Source: an uncultured Flavobacteriales bacterium (GTDB taxonomy: Bacteria; Bacteroidota; Bacteroidia; Flavobacteriales_D; Sanyastnellaceae). From it: DNA of 64,000 nt. Below are positions 43,001-50,954 of the stretch, one piece after another. The stretch spans positions 62,001 to 126,000 of the forward strand of contig CALLLH010000005.1 in NCBI GenBank assembly GCA_938082505.1, written 5' to 3'. Below the pieces are notes generated by a model. The model did no database searches. It was not told where the DNA came from and saw only the letters and a program-made list of their open reading frames with translations. How positions within the stretch are numbered: the stretch's first letter is position 1; each line of letters opens with the position of its first letter. The position numbers and the translations under genes were made by a program.

Positions 43001-45721
43001 TCACTCCCGAAGGTAATAATGGTCGAAGAACATGAGATAGCCATCCACATCCTTGCCTTTGAACAGCTCGACATAATTCTCCGTGTGGATGACAAACACC
43101 TTGTAGCCGCTGGTATTGAAGTCGATCATCGACTCCCTGTTGTTCGTCAGCACCCTGTAATAGTCCAGGGCCCGATCCTTCCGCACGAACTGCTTGACCA
43201 GAATGAGTTGGTTTTCCCGATCCAAAAGGTTGCTGGTCACTTTCAGGTCCGCGCTTGCGAAGAATTGTCGGTTGAAGTCAGACAAGGCGGCCTTGGCGCC
43301 TTCAGCATTTCCGTCCCGCACAGGAATCACGACACCGAGATAATGCTCGAGAACCGGGTTGTCCTTGTAGATGCCCATTCCCTCGGGAAGTGTTGGAACC
43401 GCATCGGTCTTCTTCTTTTTCTCCTGGGCCCCCTCGGCGCCGAGCCCAAGCAGTATTTCCTGCGCAGCAATGCCTTGTTCGGAGGAATCACAGGCCGCAA
43501 CCACCTCCTTCAGCGCCTCAATGTAATTGTCCCTGCCGCGCGCGCGCCCGTCCAACCAACCGATGCACTGGGCCCTCAAAAACCGGTAACGGCAGGATTG
43601 GGTGTGGTTGGGAACCGTGTCGAGCGTCGTATTGATTTCCTGCAGGATGTTCTCGTAATCCTTTTGGGCATAATAGCGAATGACATGGGCCTCATAGGCG
43701 GCAAGCTCCTCGAGCCGGCGTTGCTCCTCGAAATCCACGAAATCGGGATCCTCGACCAATTGTGCCCACTCACTGTCGGGATATCGCAACGAGATCTGAT
43801 CGGCCCAATACTGTGAGTTGCAGGTTGCACAGAACGGGTTGGTGTAATTCTCGGTCTCCTCCAGCAACAGGTAGGTCCGGTACAATTGATAGTGGGCCAA
43901 CGGGTGTTCCTGGCTCTCCTCGAAACGATCGAGGAGGTCCACCCACGCCTCGATCGCATTGTCCGAATCTTCCAGCTTTTCCTTGTAGATGACCCCGCTC
44001 TGATACACGGCGGTTGCCGTCTCTGTTTCCGCAACTTCACGGTCCTCCTCGTCACAGGGCAGGCCCTCCATCAACTCCTCAGGTGTCGGCAACACACCTC
44101 CCGCCAACAGAAGGTCCCCTGCCGCGACAATCTCCGCCACCTCCTCGATGGTGCCGAAGCCCGACGCCATCTTCCTGCTTCTCCTCCAATCATCCTCCAA
44201 GGGTCGGTCTCCCCAACGGTCCACAAAGAAAGACTGGCCTGCAGTGCGCAAACGCGGGTTGTAGGGCCAGAAGGCCGTGGCGCTTCCGGGGCCGTTCAGG
44301 CTGGCCTCCAGCTCCTCTTCCGCCATACGTTCAGCCTCGGCCTCAGCCTCCTCCTGTGCAATGCGCAGGTCTTCAATGATGTCCTCCAGTCGGGCATAGC
44401 GTTCGTCCTCATCGAGGTCACACAATTCAAGCAGGCTGTCATTGCGGACAATGATGGTCAGTTGTTCGACCAGCTCAGTCAAGCTCCTTGCATTGTTTCG
44501 CACCTCCGCATACCGGGGGTGGTCCTCATCCATATTGGCGAGCGTACTGTCGTAGTAAGCTTGAGCCAACTCATACTCCCTGTCCTCCAGGTGGAGGTCG
44601 GCCAACGAAAGGAAGGACTTCATTCTCGGACGCCGGTTTCCCGAGTCCTCGGCGAGTGCGTCCCTGAGGTATTCCTTTCCCGCTTCACGGTTCAGCTCCT
44701 CCAACTCGATTTGTGCCAAAGCATAGTAGACCTGGTCGCGGAACGCTTCGTTCTTGTCGTCTTCGAGCATGTCAAAGAACAGCTCCCGAATTTCCTCGCT
44801 TCTTCCCCCGCGACGGTCATAGGCCAATGCCTGCTGCATCCGCGCCTGGAACTCCATCTCGTAGGGCGTGCGCAACTTGACCACGTCATCAAACAGGTCA
44901 ATGGCCTGCTGATTGCGTCCATAACGCTGCTTGAGCTGCGCCAACACGAACATGGGCCGGGCCCGGTCCCGCTTCTTTCGAATCAAGGGAATGGCGCGTT
45001 CAATGGCTTCAATTGCCTCATCGATGTTCTGTTGGATCAAGAGGAATTCGGCCTGCACGAGAAAGGCATCGGCCCTGAGCTCATCGGAAGCGTCCCGCTC
45101 GCCAATCGCCTTCAGCAAAGCCGAATTGGCCTTGGGCATATTCTCCATGGCCATGTACGTCCGCGCCAACCAGGCGCCCGCCGCAACTTGACTGTCCGGC
45201 TCCTTGTGCTTGCGCTGGAGGTATTTGAAGACCTCCTCCGCCATCACGAAGTCCCCCTTGTAGAAATGACCCTTGCCGATGATGGTGTAGTTGTCGTCAA
45301 TCCACCGGTTGAGTTGTGGCCGCTTGAAATCCTTCTTCAAACTGGAGGGTGGCGTCATGGCGTGGCGGTCCACCACCCTGGAGCACTTCTCGATCGCCCG
45401 CTCCATCAAGGGGTAGAGAAAGTCCGCCTGATCCTCCGAGCCATAAATGAACAGCGGGATGACCTCGTCCCAATCCTCATCATGGGTCTCGGCCAACTTC
45501 TGGTCCGCTTCCTCCATCGCCAAGCGGGCAAAATGAAACCCGTTGAAGCGGGACGTCGTGTTGTGATAAGCCCGATAGGCGCGGCCATCCCGTTGGGTGC
45601 TGCAGCCCGTCCACAAGAGGGCAACCGCAGCCAGCAGCGCCAATGAGGTCCCCGCACCCGTCCTCCAGAACTGGCGGGGCGCCGACAACACAAAATCTCT
45701 GAAAGGGAATCGATCCGCCAT
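43001..45721 (-). CDS. sprE: SprE/PorW-type T9SS/gliding lipoprotein with TPR repeats
   Basis: The 906-residue protein has an N-terminal signal ending in a lipobox (LLAAVALLWTGC, Cys about 40) and then the SprE/PorW start (STQRDGRAYRAYHNTTSRFN followed by GFHFARLAMEEADQKLAETH). The rest is helical TPR-like repeats, e.g. KGDFVMAEEVFKYLQRKHKE and ANSALLKAIGERDASDELRA. SprE/PorW is an accessory of the type IX secretion system linking the PorKN ring to the translocon and is needed for gliding in Flavobacterium. Location upstream of bactofilin and ATP synthase genes is typical of the phylum. A T9SS cargo is encoded at 9714, so the system should be present. Confidence 0.85.
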   Translation of the reverse strand: MADRFPFRDFVLSAPRQFWRTGAGTSLALLAAVALLWTGCSTQRDGRAYRAYHNTTSRFNGFHFARLAMEEADQKLAETHDEDWDEVIPLFIYGSEDQADFLYPLMERAIEKCSRVVDRHAMTPPSSLKKDFKRPQLNRWIDDNYTIIGKGHFYKGDFVMAEEVFKYLQRKHKEPDSQVAAGAWLARTYMAMENMPKANSALLKAIGERDASDELRADAFLVQAEFLLIQQNIDEAIEAIERAIPLIRKKRDRARPMFVLAQLKQRYGRNQQAIDLFDDVVKLRTPYEMEFQARMQQALAYDRRGGRSEEIRELFFDMLEDDKNEAFRDQVYYALAQIELEELNREAGKEYLRDALAEDSGNRRPRMKSFLSLADLHLEDREYELAQAYYDSTLANMDEDHPRYAEVRNNARSLTELVEQLTIIVRNDSLLELCDLDEDERYARLEDIIEDLRIAQEEAEAEAERMAEEELEASLNGPGSATAFWPYNPRLRTAGQSFFVDRWGDRPLEDDWRRSRKMASGFGTIEEVAEIVAAGDLLLAGGVLPTPEELMEGLPCDEEDREVAETETATAVYQSGVIYKEKLEDSDNAIEAWVDLLDRFEESQEHPLAHYQLYRTYLLLEETENYTNPFCATCNSQYWADQISLRYPDSEWAQLVEDPDFVDFEEQRRLEELAAYEAHVIRYYAQKDYENILQEINTTLDTVPNHTQSCRYRFLRAQCIGWLDGRARGRDNYIEALKEVVAACDSSEQGIAAQEILLGLGAEGAQEKKKKTDAVPTLPEGMGIYKDNPVLEHYLGVVIPVRDGNAEGAKAALSDFNRQFFASADLKVTSNLLDRENQLILVKQFVRKDRALDYYRVLTNNRESMIDFNTSGYKVFVIHTENYVELFKGKDVDGYLMFFDHYYLRE

Positions 45722-45754
45722 GTGCAGGAGTCCGTGCAGGAAACTCCGAAGGCG

Positions 45755-45783
45755 CGAAAATATTGCAATCGAAGCGGCCCAAA
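45755..45783 (-). promoter_or_regulatory. Candidate promoter of the sprE-bactofilin-ATP synthase operon
   Basis: On the - strand TTTG (45783-45780), a 17-bp spacer and TATTTTCG (45762-45755, one mismatch to TAnnTTTG) precede the sprE start by 33 bp. The spacer is slightly short, so this is a tentative call. Confidence 0.35.
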
Positions 45784-45832
45784 GGCAAAATGAACATCAG
45801 TGAGCGCGGTTCTCCGCCATCTTTGAACCCTC

Positions 45833-46708
45833 ATGAAGCGGCAGAACGGCCAGAAAGCCAACAAAGGCAACGCCAGCAAATCAAAGCAGAACTATCGCCT
45901 GATCCTCCAGGAAGAGGGTTCGTTTGCAGAAAAGTGGGCCCTGCGGGTCAAGCCCGGACAACTGCGGTGGATGGCCCTCGGCACGGCTTTAGCCATCATC
46001 GGCCTGACCTATTCAATCATCGCGCTGACCCCCTTCAAGGAGTGGGCCGTTCCGGGTTACGTTTCCTCGGAGACACGCCAACTCCAGCAAGACTCCTGGC
46101 TTCTCGTTGACTCCCTCTCCAAAGAACTCGGCGTCCAACGCCGCTATCTCGACAACCTCGTGGCGGTCATGGAGGGCCGCATCACACAGGAGATGCTCCG
46201 CGACAGCATTTCAACAGGCCCGCCCGAAGAAGGACAATCTGCCCCCCCCATCAACCCGAGTCCCTCCCTTGAACGCCTGCAAGACGAAGTGGACGAGGAA
46301 GACGCCTTCACCATCGGACGCAACAGCGGCCTCGACCACGCGGGACTCTGGATGGCGCCTGTGGAAGGCCGTGTTTCTTCTCCATGGAATCCCGCCCAGG
46401 GTCATTGGGGTGTAGACCTTGTCGCGCCTGAAAACAGCCCGGTCAAAGCCGCAGCAAATGGCACCGTCATATTCGCCGGTTTTACTGCGGGCGGTGGACA
46501 CACCGTGATGGTGCAACACGCCGAAGACAGGTTGTCCGTCTACATGCACAACAGCCGCTTGGAAGTCTCAACAGGAGACCGCGTCAGCCGGGGAGACGTC
46601 CTTGCAATCATCGGTAATTCCGGAGACCACAGCACAGGACCCCATCTTCATTTCGAGTGGTGGGAAAGCGGGGTGCCGATTGACCCCGCAATGAGGATCA
46701 GCCTCTGA
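45833..46708 (+). CDS. M23/LytM-family metallopeptidase
   Basis: The 291-residue protein has a basic cytosolic start, one TM (LGTALAIIGLTYSIIALTPF, about residues 49-70), a helical periplasmic linker and a C-terminal M23 domain. All catalytic elements of active LytM are present: HWGVD (His and Asp Zn ligands), YMHNSRL (catalytic His) and HLHFEWW (HxH). It should cleave peptidoglycan cross-bridges at the inner-membrane face. It is divergent from sprE, an arrangement I know from other Flavobacteriia, and convergent with the PfkB gene. Confidence 0.9.
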   Translation: MKRQNGQKANKGNASKSKQNYRLILQEEGSFAEKWALRVKPGQLRWMALGTALAIIGLTYSIIALTPFKEWAVPGYVSSETRQLQQDSWLLVDSLSKELGVQRRYLDNLVAVMEGRITQEMLRDSISTGPPEEGQSAPPINPSPSLERLQDEVDEEDAFTIGRNSGLDHAGLWMAPVEGRVSSPWNPAQGHWGVDLVAPENSPVKAAANGTVIFAGFTAGGGHTVMVQHAEDRLSVYMHNSRLEVSTGDRVSRGDVLAIIGNSGDHSTGPHLHFEWWESGVPIDPAMRISL

Positions 46709-46714
46709 ACGGAA

Positions 46715-47683
46715 TCACACCCGAACACCCGCGCTTACGCGGTGCGCCTGCCAATCCGTCATACTGCGGAAGGCGGCCAAGCGGACTTCCAGTGCGCCAC
46801 CATCCAAGGCGCGAATGCCTTCGGTTCCAAAGGACTCACAGGTAAAACTGGCCAAGGCACTGCCCATGACCACGGCGGACTTCATGGCTTCGAAGTCCGT
46901 CCTGCCCAACGCCGCAAGATGACCGATGAACCCGCCGGCAAATGTGTCTCCGGCACCCGTGGGGTCTACAACATCTTCAAGGGGCAAGGCGGGACAGAAG
47001 AAATACCCGAGCCCCTCGGCTCCCTGGTTGAACAGCAAGGCACCGTGCTCACCCTTCTTGATGATCAGGTATCGGGGGCCCATGCCGAGAATGACGCGGG
47101 CCGCCTTTACGAGACTGCGCTCACCTGAAAGCTGCCTCGCCTCCTCGTCGTTGATGGTCAACACATCGACCCGCGCAATGACCGCCTTGAGCGGCTCAAG
47201 GGCGATGTCCATCCAGAAATTCATCGTGTCGAGCACCACCAGTTCAGGCCTGGCCTCCAATTGATCCAACACAGATGCCTGAAGCGTAGGGTCGATGTTG
47301 CCCAGCATCAGCCACTTGGCATTGCGCCACGCCCCCGGAATCACAGGGTTGAAATCCGCCAACACATTCAACTGGGTCTCCAGCGAATCCCGGCCGTTCA
47401 TGTCCATGTGGTAAGAGCCTGACCAGTAAAAACTCTTTTCTCCGGGCTTGCGCTCGATGCCATCCAACATCATGCCCGCCGCCACCATATCGGACAGCTC
47501 ACTTTCCGGGAAATCATCGCCCACGACACTCACCAATCCGGTGCGCACGCCCAATCGGCTGGCTGACCATCCGATATACGTCCCGGCGCCACCCACAATC
47601 CTGTCGCGGAAGCCGAAGGGGGTTCGAATGGAATCGAAAGCAACGGTGCCGACGGCAAGTACTGAGGAAGAATCAAATGACAT
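46715..47683 (-). CDS. PfkB-family (ribokinase-like) carbohydrate/nucleoside kinase
   Basis: The 322-residue cytosolic kinase has the N-terminal PfkB motif region (GGAGTYIGWSASRLGVRTGLV followed by SVVGDDF) and the C-terminal signature DPTGAGDTFAGGFIGHLA with the catalytic Asp in GAGD. It phosphorylates a sugar or nucleoside with ATP; the substrate cannot be told, since the lid region (YWSGSYHMDMNGRDS) is not one I recognise. The ATG at 47683 fits the family N-terminus (SVLAVGTVAFDSI) better than the start at 47716. A -7 element lies just upstream. Confidence 0.87.
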   Translation of the reverse strand: MSFDSSSVLAVGTVAFDSIRTPFGFRDRIVGGAGTYIGWSASRLGVRTGLVSVVGDDFPESELSDMVAAGMMLDGIERKPGEKSFYWSGSYHMDMNGRDSLETQLNVLADFNPVIPGAWRNAKWLMLGNIDPTLQASVLDQLEARPELVVLDTMNFWMDIALEPLKAVIARVDVLTINDEEARQLSGERSLVKAARVILGMGPRYLIIKKGEHGALLFNQGAEGLGYFFCPALPLEDVVDPTGAGDTFAGGFIGHLAALGRTDFEAMKSAVVMGSALASFTCESFGTEGIRALDGGALEVRLAAFRSMTDWQAHRVSAGVRV

Positions 47684-47700
47684 GGCAAAAAAGTCAGACG

Positions 47701-47708
47701 CAAAGATA
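47701..47708 (-). promoter_or_regulatory. -7 element of the PfkB kinase gene
   Basis: TATCTTTG on the - strand matches TAnnTTTG exactly, 17 bp upstream of the ATG at 47683. No TTG is found at the expected -33 distance. It is identical to the -7 element of the divergent tRNA-Asn promoter. Confidence 0.4.
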
Positions 47709-47735
47709 GCTTGCACCTGAATGGCGCTTTGTGCA

Positions 47736-47766
47736 TTGTACGAATTGCTGAAACCGCGTATCTTTG
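47736..47766 (+). promoter_or_regulatory. Promoter of tRNA-Asn
   Basis: TTG (47736-47738), a 20-bp spacer and TATCTTTG (47759-47766, exact TAnnTTTG) lie 27 bp before the tRNA. A short hairpin ACCCTT-GAAA-AAGGGT (47,770-47,785) occupies the leader between promoter and tRNA. Confidence 0.7.
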
Positions 47767-47793
47767 CGCACCCTTGAAAAAGGGTCTGAGCAT

Positions 47794-47867
47794 TCCCCTA
47801 TAGCTCAGCTGGTTAGAGCGACTGACTGTTAATCAGTAGGTCCCTGGTTCAAGTCCAGGTGGGGGAG
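47794..47867 (+). tRNA. tRNA-Asn (anticodon GTT)
   Basis: The 74-nt gene begins TCCCCTATAGCTCAGCTGG and folds as a standard cloverleaf. The acceptor stem is TCCCCTA/TGGGGGA (one T-G pair), the D arm is GCTCAGCTGGTTAGAGC, the anticodon loop is CTGTTAA with stem ACTGA/TCAGT, and the T arm contains GGTTCAAGTCC. Anticodon GTT reads AAC/AAU. CCA is not encoded. A strong terminator begins 4 nt after it. Confidence 0.96.
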
Positions 47868-47871
47868 CAAG

Positions 47872-47901
47872 AAAAACCCCGGAGGAGACTCCGGGGTTTT
47901 T
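47872..47901. terminator. Bidirectional Rho-independent terminator
   Basis: A 13-bp stem (AAAAACCCCGGAG with CTCCGGGGTTTTT) with the tetraloop GAGA lies between tRNA-Asn (+) and the end of the LytTR regulator gene (-). T runs on both strands let it end both transcripts. Confidence 0.92.
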
Positions 47902-47921
47902 CATTTGAATGCGGTGGTCGT

Positions 47922-48671
47922 TCAGAGCAGGTTGATCCTGCTGGCCAGCAAATCCTTGTAGCTGCCCCCGATGGGGATTTCCTTCTCCATGTCCCTTACC
48001 TGGATCATGGAGTACTTGATGCTGTGGATGGCATCGAGGTTCACGATGTAGCTGCGGTGAACCCGCATGAAACGGCGCTCATTCAGCTTATTCTCCACAT
48101 CCTTCATCGTGCTGTGGATGGTGTAGCTCTGCTCCGGAGTATGCACCACCACGTAATCCTTCAGGGCCTCAATGAACAAGAGGTCATTGTGGTCAATTTT
48201 CATCAGGCGACTGCGGTTCTTCACGAAGAGGTATTCCGCCGTCTCCTTGTGCTCGGCCATGTTCCTCAGGAACTCATTCTCCAGACGGGCCTCCTGCTCC
48301 TTGGAGAATTTATGGATGGCCATCTCGATACTCGTCTGAAGATCGACGTCCTTGAATGGCTTCAACACATATCCATGGGGCTCAGCCAGCTTGGCCTCTC
48401 CCAATGTGCTCCGATCCGCATACGCTGTCAAGAAAATGATGGGCACATCGAGCGTGCGCTTGATCTCCTCTGCCGCCGCTATGCCATTCATATCACCCTT
48501 CAGCATGATGTCCATGAGGATGACGTCAGGACGATGGCGAATCGCAAGCTCTATGGCGTCTTCACCGTTGTCTGCGGTGGCAACCACGTTGTAGCCGATT
48601 TTTTCGAGCGTCTGCTCAATGTCTTTGCGAACGATGCTCTCGTCCTCAGTGACCATAATGTTGATGGACAT
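47922..48671 (-). CDS. LytTR-family response regulator
   Basis: The 249-residue protein has an N-terminal receiver (acidic TEDE at 8-11, phosphoacceptor Asp54 in ILMDIML, Thr/Lys in LTAYAD and VLKPF). A helical linker of about 30 residues (KFSKEQEARLENEFLRNMAE) follows, then a C-terminal LytTR DNA-binding domain (FVKNRSRLMKIDHNDLLFIE; FMRVHRSYIVNLDAI). It binds direct-repeat DNA sites after phosphorylation. Its gene follows the PAS histidine kinase gene by 57 bp on the same strand, so that kinase is the likely partner. Confidence 0.92.
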   Translation of the reverse strand: MSINIMVTEDESIVRKDIEQTLEKIGYNVVATADNGEDAIELAIRHRPDVILMDIMLKGDMNGIAAAEEIKRTLDVPIIFLTAYADRSTLGEAKLAEPHGYVLKPFKDVDLQTSIEMAIHKFSKEQEARLENEFLRNMAEHKETAEYLFVKNRSRLMKIDHNDLLFIEALKDYVVVHTPEQSYTIHSTMKDVENKLNERRFMRVHRSYIVNLDAIHSIKYSMIQVRDMEKEIPIGGSYKDLLASRINLL

Positions 48672-48728
48672 TTCCTTTCAAATTTTCACCCGTAACCCTA
48701 ATCGAATTGTTCGATGGATGTCGGCCCA

Positions 48729-50954
48729 CTATCCGTCAAACAGGTTTTTCGGGCGCCGAAAGCTAATCAAAAACCGGGTTCCCTCGTCGGATTCCGCGGT
48801 CAATTCCGCATCCAACTGCTCACTCAGGGCCTGAACCAGATACAATCCCAATGAGTCCCGGGTGCTCCAATCAAACCCCTCAGGCAACCCTACTCCATTG
48901 TCCCTCACCTCTATCCGAATCTCCTCGGTGTCGTCGGAACCCTCGACATCAACCGCCTTCAATCGAACTGTGATCACGCCTTTTTCTCGTCCCTGAAATG
49001 CATATTTCATGGCATTTGACACCCATTCGTTCAAGATCAGGCCACATGGTATGGCCTGATCCAAAGGAGCTTCAATGTCCTCGAGTTCTGTGATCAGCTC
49101 CACCTCCGTGTTGCTCTGATATCCCTGGATGATGTTGCCCGCAATCCGCGTCATGTAACCCGGAAAACCAATGCGGGACACATCCGTGTTCTGGTACAGC
49201 GTCTCGTGAATGATGCTCATCGTGGACACCCGGTTCTGTATCTCCTCCAATCCGACGATGGTCTTCTCGTCGTGCACAAAGTTCTTCTGCAGATTCAGGA
49301 TGGAGTGGATGATCTGCAGGTTGTTCTTGACCCTGTGGTGCACTTCCTGCAACAGGATTTCCTTCTCCTTGAGCGCCCCCCGTATCCTCCTGTCAATCCG
49401 CTTCCGCTCGGTGATGTCGTATGCTATGGCACTGATTTCCCGCGCCCCATGCGGTGATTCAATGGGGTTCAAGAACAGCTGCAACCAGCGTCTTTCTGAG
49501 TCCGATTCATCATTGCCCACCGCCCACTCGAAACGTTGGGGCTTCCCATCCAGCGCGCGAACAAATCGGTCATTGACATCGAAGCCGTTCAATCCCCGCG
49601 TTTCGTTTACCAGCGTCCTCAGCGCCGCGGAGCTTTCCTCCACCGTCGCACCCTTCTTTTTCAGGTCCAACCAGGACTTGAAATTCATGTTGCTGCTCGT
49701 GACGGCGTGTCCCTCTGATTCCGTCCAGATGATGAAGTCCTCTCCTGATTCGACAATCGAACGCATGCGGGCAGTGGCATCCCTCAACGCGCTTTCTGCC
49801 GCAATCCGCTGCTCGATTTGCTGTGTCAGTTGCTGATTGGCTTCTTCTGCCAATTCTGCCCGGATCCGCTCCTGCATCAGGGTATACCGGTCCGTAACAT
49901 CAGAGAGGTTGACCTGGACCGCCGGTTGGCCATCGAAAATCGTCAGGCGCCATTTCAACATGAGTCGCCGACCGCCCGGATTCAATTCAAGCTCCCATTC
50001 CTCAACATTCCTGCCTTGTCGGGTCTGACGCGCACTGGTTGCCACACGCTCCTGGTGCTCCTTGATGAAAAGGGCGGCAAACCGCATGCCCTCCAGTTCA
50101 TCACCGATTCCTGAAAACAAGCTGTTCGCCACGGGGTTGGAGTAACGGATCAACTCGTCCACCAGGATCATGATGCCGTTGGGAGAGCTCTGGACCAGCA
50201 AACGAAACCGCTCGCGCTCCTGCACCAGGTCGAATTCAATCTTCTTCCTGTCCGACACATCATACATCATCCACACCTCAGAACCATCCTCCAGCCGACC
50301 CTTGCCGATGTCCAGGTGCAGTTCATCTCCATTTTTATTCGTCAGCATCCAATCCGCTCGGTCGAATACTCCGCTCCCGGCAATCGGCTCAAGGTTGCCC
50401 AGCCTTCTGAAGCCCAACTGACTGATGGCATCGCCCACCACTTGCTCAGGATGATCGACGCCCATCATGACCAAGAACCGGGAATTCACATCCAGAACGA
50501 TTTCATCCTGCACCAGAATGATGCCCTCCTGTGCAATGTCATTCAGCCTGCGATAGTGCGCTTCCCTGTCCTGCAGTGCCTGCTGCCTGAAACGCTGTTC
50601 GCTGATGTCCACCAATTGCAGCATGCCCTTTCCACCAGGTCCAGGAGAGAGGCGAATCTCACATTGGAACCGCTGACCTTCGCCGCGCTGGATCTCCAAT
50701 TCCATGCGGATCGGGGTACGCTCCGCTTCCGACAATTTGCGCCAGCGCGCATTGAAATACATCCGATCCTCCTCACGCCATAAGAAAGCCTGATGCTGCA
50801 ACCAATCAAACGGTTCAAACCCAACGCGAAGCCCCAACAAGAAGAGGCCCCTGGCATTCGCATGGGTCACCCGATCACCATCGAGCATCAGGAGCGCTGA
50901 CGGCAAGGAATCCATCCATTCCGATGGCCAATGTTCCTCCTTCTTGTCTGTCAT
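48729..50954 (-). CDS. Multi-PAS sensor histidine kinase of the HisKA_2 type
   Basis: The 741-residue kinase lacks a clear TM and is probably cytosolic. It contains about four PAS-type sensor modules (e.g. LNDIAQEGIILVQDEIVLDV; LLVQSSPNGIMILVDELIRY; RSIVESGEDFIIWTESEGH) with a PAC segment WLQLFLNPIESPHGAREISA and a coiled linker. The kinase core carries the HisKA_2 H-box LLQEVHHRVKNNLQIIHSIL and an ATPase domain (LILNEWVSNAMKYAF; VRDNGVGLPEGF; DSLGLYLVQAL). The ATG at 50954 overlaps the stop of the MORN gene (ATGA); an upstream in-frame start at 51047 would overlap more. Likely partner: the LytTR regulator downstream. Signal unknown. Confidence 0.9.
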   Translation of the reverse strand: MTDKKEEHWPSEWMDSLPSALLMLDGDRVTHANARGLFLLGLRVGFEPFDWLQHQAFLWREEDRMYFNARWRKLSEAERTPIRMELEIQRGEGQRFQCEIRLSPGPGGKGMLQLVDISEQRFRQQALQDREAHYRRLNDIAQEGIILVQDEIVLDVNSRFLVMMGVDHPEQVVGDAISQLGFRRLGNLEPIAGSGVFDRADWMLTNKNGDELHLDIGKGRLEDGSEVWMMYDVSDRKKIEFDLVQERERFRLLVQSSPNGIMILVDELIRYSNPVANSLFSGIGDELEGMRFAALFIKEHQERVATSARQTRQGRNVEEWELELNPGGRRLMLKWRLTIFDGQPAVQVNLSDVTDRYTLMQERIRAELAEEANQQLTQQIEQRIAAESALRDATARMRSIVESGEDFIIWTESEGHAVTSSNMNFKSWLDLKKKGATVEESSAALRTLVNETRGLNGFDVNDRFVRALDGKPQRFEWAVGNDESDSERRWLQLFLNPIESPHGAREISAIAYDITERKRIDRRIRGALKEKEILLQEVHHRVKNNLQIIHSILNLQKNFVHDEKTIVGLEEIQNRVSTMSIIHETLYQNTDVSRIGFPGYMTRIAGNIIQGYQSNTEVELITELEDIEAPLDQAIPCGLILNEWVSNAMKYAFQGREKGVITVRLKAVDVEGSDDTEEIRIEVRDNGVGLPEGFDWSTRDSLGLYLVQALSEQLDAELTAESDEGTRFLISFRRPKNLFDG

